Of a stretch of DNA of 7,546 bases, positions 5,261 to 7,546 are shown one piece after another (positions within the stretch are counted from its first letter, which is position 1; the number at the start of each line of letters is the position of its first letter). Where the stretch lies: contig CACXHC010000025.1 in the NCBI GenBank assembly GCA_902767285.1, forward strand, positions 1 to 7,546. Direction: 5' to 3'. The stretch comes from an uncultured Ruminococcus sp. GTDB lineage: Bacteria > Bacillota > Clostridia > Oscillospirales > Acutalibacteraceae. A model generated the notes under the pieces. That model was not told where the DNA came from. It made no database searches and saw only the letters and a program-made list of their open reading frames with translations. The translations under genes and the position numbers were made by a program.

Positions 5261-6987
5261 TTCTTATTGCCACCACCAAACAGCCTTGAGAAAACTCCGC
5301 CTTTCTTTACTCTGTCAACATACTTGGGAGGCGTATTATCAATAGTTGCCTCTTTCTCGTTTTGTTGCATAGCACATCTCTCCTGCCAAATATTGAAATT
5401 TGCATCTGGCTGGATATTATAGATTTCGTTATCCATAGCGGGGAGCATATTAAATTTCATAAGGAAAGTGATTATGGGGAGTTCGAGGAATCTCGGGTGA
5501 ACGCTTTCAGCCGGAACGGGAGAAGAAACGATTTCTTTAGCGAATTTCTTCTTCTCGGCTTCATTTGTAATTTTGTTATATTTTTCGTACTGTTCAATAG
5601 TAACGATTCTCTTCATTTTTTTGGTATTGCCCTTATCGTCATTGTAAACGAGGTCAACAATTTTTACATCGGGGCCGATTGAAGAAATCGGAATATGAGC
5701 AGCATTTGTAAAGAACTGGTCGAGAGTATCCATCCAGTTACCGCCCTGATCGAGCTTTTTGAGGGTACTCTTTGTAGTCATATTAAGGGGCTTGTATATA
5801 TCCTTCGCCCAGTTTTTGCCCTCAACGCCTGCGAAGTAAGTAGAATGGAAATTGGGGTCGATAACGGGGCTTTTGGGATTTACGCCCAATTTTTCACGAT
5901 AATAAGAGATTTCGTCTACTTTTGTCATAAGGCAAACAGTAGGTTTAGCAACAGCCTTATTTTCGGCAAGAATGGAGAAGATTTTCTGAACAGTGGTAGT
6001 CATAGCGATCTGCTGAGTGAGGTCTTTTTCATTTTTAGCACCGATAATATCTTTGAGCTGCTGTTTTGTGTAGCTGAGTGCAAAGGGGTCGTTAAGTACG
6101 AAAAGTCCGTCTACTCTCTGGCAGATTTGAACGGTTCTCTGATAGTTTTCGTTTACAGCGGTTTCCTTGCCCATTTGAGTAAACAACTCACCGATAGCAT
6201 CTCTGAAGCAAAGGATACAAGTTGTTATGTCCTCATTGCCGGTTTGACCGTTAACGACATCACGGTAGCTGAACTTGAGGCAGTGCGGAGGAGGGATAAC
6301 CTGTGTTGTAGACGGGAACTCACCTTTTTCGGCAAAGGCACCGGCTGTTTTGTAGATAACATCGGCTTCGTTTGCATCGAGGTGAGAATCAACCCAGTTT
6401 ACGAGAATTTTTCCCTTGTGGACATCTGTATTATATCCACCGCAGATATACTCATAAGCCTGCATTGTAAGGAAAACGGTTTTACCTGCTCTTGAGTTAC
6501 CGAGCATAGCTATGGTATATATCGGGATAGTACCGGCTTCTGCGATCAAACGTTTACGGCAGTGCGGGCAATATCTTTTCAACAATTTACCATCATAGAG
6601 TTTACTACCGATTTTAAGACCTTTTACTTCATAGCCTCTAACCAACGCACCTTTTTCGATGTCGTCCCCGTGTGCGGTATAGCGAGGCAGTCTTATACCC
6701 GTAGCATTAATAACTTTTACAGACTCAGCATGTTTTTGAAGATCTGCACCTGTAACAAACTGAGATTTTCCGCCCGACTTGCCGCCTGCGTTGAACATAT
6801 CGTTGCCGCCACCCATACCGGTCATAGCTTTACCGAACAGCTCGCCGCCAACCTCTTCGGCTGAATAGTTATCGCCGTCACGCTCAGTATAGCCGTACTC
6901 AAGATCATTAACATTGAGTCTGTACAGTACCTCACTTGAGGTTACTTTTTTAAGGCAATACACGCATTTTATTTTGTAATAGCTCAT
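5257..6987 (-). CDS. Zinc-ribbon TRAFAC-type GTPase, DO-GTPase (double-GTPase 2-like) family
   Basis: This 576-residue protein is predicted cytosolic. CxxC pairs at 8-11 and 140-143 (CPHC) look like the two halves of a zinc ribbon, separated by an insert with a Gly-rich segment (about 47-77). The GTPase domain follows: P-loop GNSRAGKT (163-170), G3 motif DAIGE (263-267) after hydrophobic CILCF, a hydrophobic strand ending NDP (299-301) typical of this family, G4-like TKVD (355-358) and a possible G5 SSIG (435-438). TKVD, in place of NKxD, supports guanine specificity. After a helical region the tail reads GGVFSRLFGGGNKK. A zinc ribbon before a P-loop GTPase with an adjacent GAP1 gene is the layout of DO-GTPase systems, thought to act as nucleotide-dependent switches in conflict or stress responses. 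The start is supported by GAAAGGA at 7006-7000, with a rather long 12-nt spacing, and keeps the first CxxC. It is the first gene of the operon. A plain TRAFAC GTPase outside that family is the main alternative. Confidence 0.8.
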   Translation of the reverse strand: MSYYKIKCVYCLKKVTSSEVLYRLNVNDLEYGYTERDGDNYSAEEVGGELFGKAMTGMGGGNDMFNAGGKSGGKSQFVTGADLQKHAESVKVINATGIRLPRYTAHGDDIEKGALVRGYEVKGLKIGSKLYDGKLLKRYCPHCRKRLIAEAGTIPIYTIAMLGNSRAGKTVFLTMQAYEYICGGYNTDVHKGKILVNWVDSHLDANEADVIYKTAGAFAEKGEFPSTTQVIPPPHCLKFSYRDVVNGQTGNEDITTCILCFRDAIGELFTQMGKETAVNENYQRTVQICQRVDGLFVLNDPFALSYTKQQLKDIIGAKNEKDLTQQIAMTTTVQKIFSILAENKAVAKPTVCLMTKVDEISYYREKLGVNPKSPVIDPNFHSTYFAGVEGKNWAKDIYKPLNMTTKSTLKKLDQGGNWMDTLDQFFTNAAHIPISSIGPDVKIVDLVYNDDKGNTKKMKRIVTIEQYEKYNKITNEAEKKKFAKEIVSSPVPAESVHPRFLELPIITFLMKFNMLPAMDNEIYNIQPDANFNIWQERCAMQQNEKEATIDNTPPKYVDRVKKGGVFSRLFGGGNKK

Positions 6988-7179
6988 CTGAAAAAATCAT
7001 CCTTTCATTTTAAGCATAAGTGCAAATCTTCGGCATATCATATCCGTTGTCCGCACATTTTGATGGATTTTACGGGTTTCACGATTTTGCTTGTTCGCAA
7101 TTGTACATATTATACTTTTTTTTTAAATATATACATCTGATTTTTGCGGCTTCGTAAAAAGCTCCGAAATTCATTAATT
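6988..7179 (-). other. Non-coding leader of the GTPase-GAP1 operon
   Basis: If the promoter at 7180-7208 is used, transcription starts near 7173 and the mRNA carries about 186 nt before the GTPase ATG. No open frame of note, tRNA or recognisable riboswitch is seen. A second, weaker -10-like TATAAT lies at 7114-7109 but has no acceptable -35. Only short hairpins (for example GCTT/AAGC near 7149-7162) are possible. The ribosome binding site is GAAAGGA at 7006-7000. Confidence 0.45.
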
Positions 7180-7208
7180 ATTGTAACATATTTATATTAA
7201 AAATTCAA
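7180..7208 (-). promoter_or_regulatory. Predicted sigma-A-type promoter of the GTPase-GAP1 operon
   Basis: On the minus strand a -35 TTGAAT (7208-7203) is followed by an exact 17-nt spacer and a -10 TACAAT (7185-7180). A TGT directly before the -10 gives an extended -10. It is the best promoter found upstream of the operon, but the AT-rich surroundings raise the chance of a coincidental match. Confidence 0.55.
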
Positions 7209-7235
7209 TATTCCTAAACTATAAACTTTTTTTTT

Positions 7236-7254
7236 GGTTGCCAAATTGTTAACC
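7236..7254. promoter_or_regulatory. 19-bp imperfect palindrome upstream of the operon promoter
   Basis: GGTTGCCAA-A-TTGTTAACC is symmetric about 7245: eight of nine positions can pair, counting one G-T wobble, with one C/T mismatch. Its centre is about 37 bp upstream of the -35, a position usual for an activator or distal repressor site. No regulator gene lies in the window, and assignment as an operator is inference. Confidence 0.3.
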
Positions 7255-7300
7255 GATTTTTAGTGCAATTTGTTCATATCACCCCTTTTCTCTTCTTATT

Positions 7301-7392
7301 TTTGAAATTCTCTTCTTTTTTTTGAAAAAAAAAGAAGCAAAAAAAACTTTAATATATGTTCGCGGACTTTTTTCTGTCATGAAAATTTTTAA
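7301..7392 (+). repeat. First copy of ~92-nt AT-rich direct repeat (A element)
   Basis: It matches 7456-7546 almost exactly, differing mainly in homopolymer lengths. It holds a 12-bp hairpin (7312-7323 with 7326-7337, CTTC/GAAG arms around T8/A8), then GCAAAAAAAACTTT and a tail with a near-palindromic GTTCGCGGAC (7358-7367). The hairpin part is an inverted copy of 94-132 near the left edge. Minus-strand open frames here are by-products of the repeat. Confidence 0.85.
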
Positions 7393-7394
7393 TA

Positions 7395-7450
7395 AAAGTT
7401 TTTTGGAAGGGGTTTGGGGAAACCTTTTTTTCAAAAAAGGTTTCCCCAAA
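7395..7450 (+). repeat. Palindromic B element between the direct repeats
   Basis: It begins AAAGTTTTTTGGAAGGGG and contains an 18-bp perfect inverted repeat, 7413-7430 with 7433-7450 (core GGGGAAACC, T6, loop TC, A6, GGTTTCCCC). The first 48 nt match the reverse complement of 1-48. No transposase or open frame belongs to it. It would form a very stable hairpin in RNA or single-stranded DNA and may act as a terminator on either strand. Confidence 0.85.
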
Positions 7451-7455
7451 AAAAT

Positions 7456-7546
7456 TTTGAAATTCTCTTCTTTTTTTTGAAAAAAAAGAAGCAAAAAAAA
7501 CTTTAATATATGTTCGCGGACTTTTTTCTGTCATGAAAAATTTTAA
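7456..7546 (+). repeat. Second copy of the ~92-nt AT-rich direct repeat, reaching the window end
   Basis: This is a near-identical copy of 7301-7392, offset by 154-155 nt, with its hairpin at 7467-7491. It runs to the last base of the window, so its true end is unseen. Together with the B element it suggests a tandem unit of about 154 bp that may continue to the right. Confidence 0.85.

Noticed and set aside
5695..6495. 266-codon plus-strand open frame antisense to the GTPase gene
   Set aside because: It lies wholly opposite a gene with clear zinc-ribbon and GTPase motifs, its translation shows no recognisable domain, and no promoter or ribosome binding site was evident. It is a by-product of codon use on the other strand.
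7109..7114. Perfect TATAAT on the minus strand as the operon promoter
   Set aside because: No -35-like hexamer is found at 16-19 nt spacing and there is no extended -10, so the upstream promoter at 7180-7208 is preferred.
7279..7534. Two overlapping minus-strand frames of 61-71 codons that share the peptide MTEKSPRTYIKVFFASFF
   Set aside because: The shared peptide simply reflects the 92-nt direct repeat. Composition is Phe/Lys-rich from T/A runs and no ribosome binding site precedes them.
7301..7546. CRISPR array
   Set aside because: The repeats are ~92 nt with a single 63-nt intervening block that is itself palindromic and has a relative at the left edge; there are no short repeats with unique spacers and no cas genes.
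1..7546. Transposon or insertion sequence bounded by the inverted A-B elements
   Set aside because: No transposase, integrase or target-site duplication is visible, and the same hairpin type also occurs inside the segment (1889-1914). It is kept only as a finding about inverted composite ends, not called as a mobile element.

Overview
The window looks like a low-GC Clostridia (Firmicutes) chromosome, most likely of the Ruminococcus/Oscillospiraceae kind. The reasons are moderately AT-rich coding sequence, very AT-rich intergenic DNA full of poly-T/poly-A hairpins, and an ABC-F protein that reads as the Firmicutes version of YbiT/YkpA. The genus is an inference; no rRNA or other marker gene is present.

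All three real genes lie on the minus strand, so transcription runs right to left. From the right: 7301-7546 is a non-coding block of duplicated AT-rich repeat (two copies of a ~92-nt unit around a long palindrome). 6988-7300 is a non-coding upstream region with a good sigma-A-type promoter (7180-7208) and a predicted ~186-nt leader. 6987-5257 encodes a zinc-ribbon-bearing TRAFAC-type GTPase resembling the 'double-GTPase' (DO-GTPase) families. It overlaps by 4 nt (ATGA) with 5260-2006, a 1084-residue protein resembling GTPase-associated protein 1 (GAP1). The pair forms one operon that ends at a strong hairpin terminator (1960-1992). After a 15-nt tandem repeat and another T/A hairpin, 1802-192 encodes a YbiT-like ABC-F ribosome-associated ATPase, closed by its own terminator (148-180). 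Positions 1-132 hold an inverted relative of the right-hand repeat block.

The GTPase/GAP1 pair is the system of interest. Both families were described by comparative genomics as core parts of predicted GTP-dependent biological-conflict or stress-response systems, but their biochemistry is largely unknown. Here the pair appears in minimal form: no effector, TerD, vWA or protease gene is in the window. Coupled translation and similar C-terminal tails (Gly-Gly...Leu-Phe-basic) suggest the two proteins act together. The ABC-F gene is separated by a terminator and probably works independently in translation. Its second nucleotide site has lost key residues.

The second theme is repeats. A family of T-run/A-run hairpins with co-varying arms occurs near the operon ends, and a two-part hairpin element with a 44-45-nt spacer bounds the whole three-gene segment in inverted orientation.
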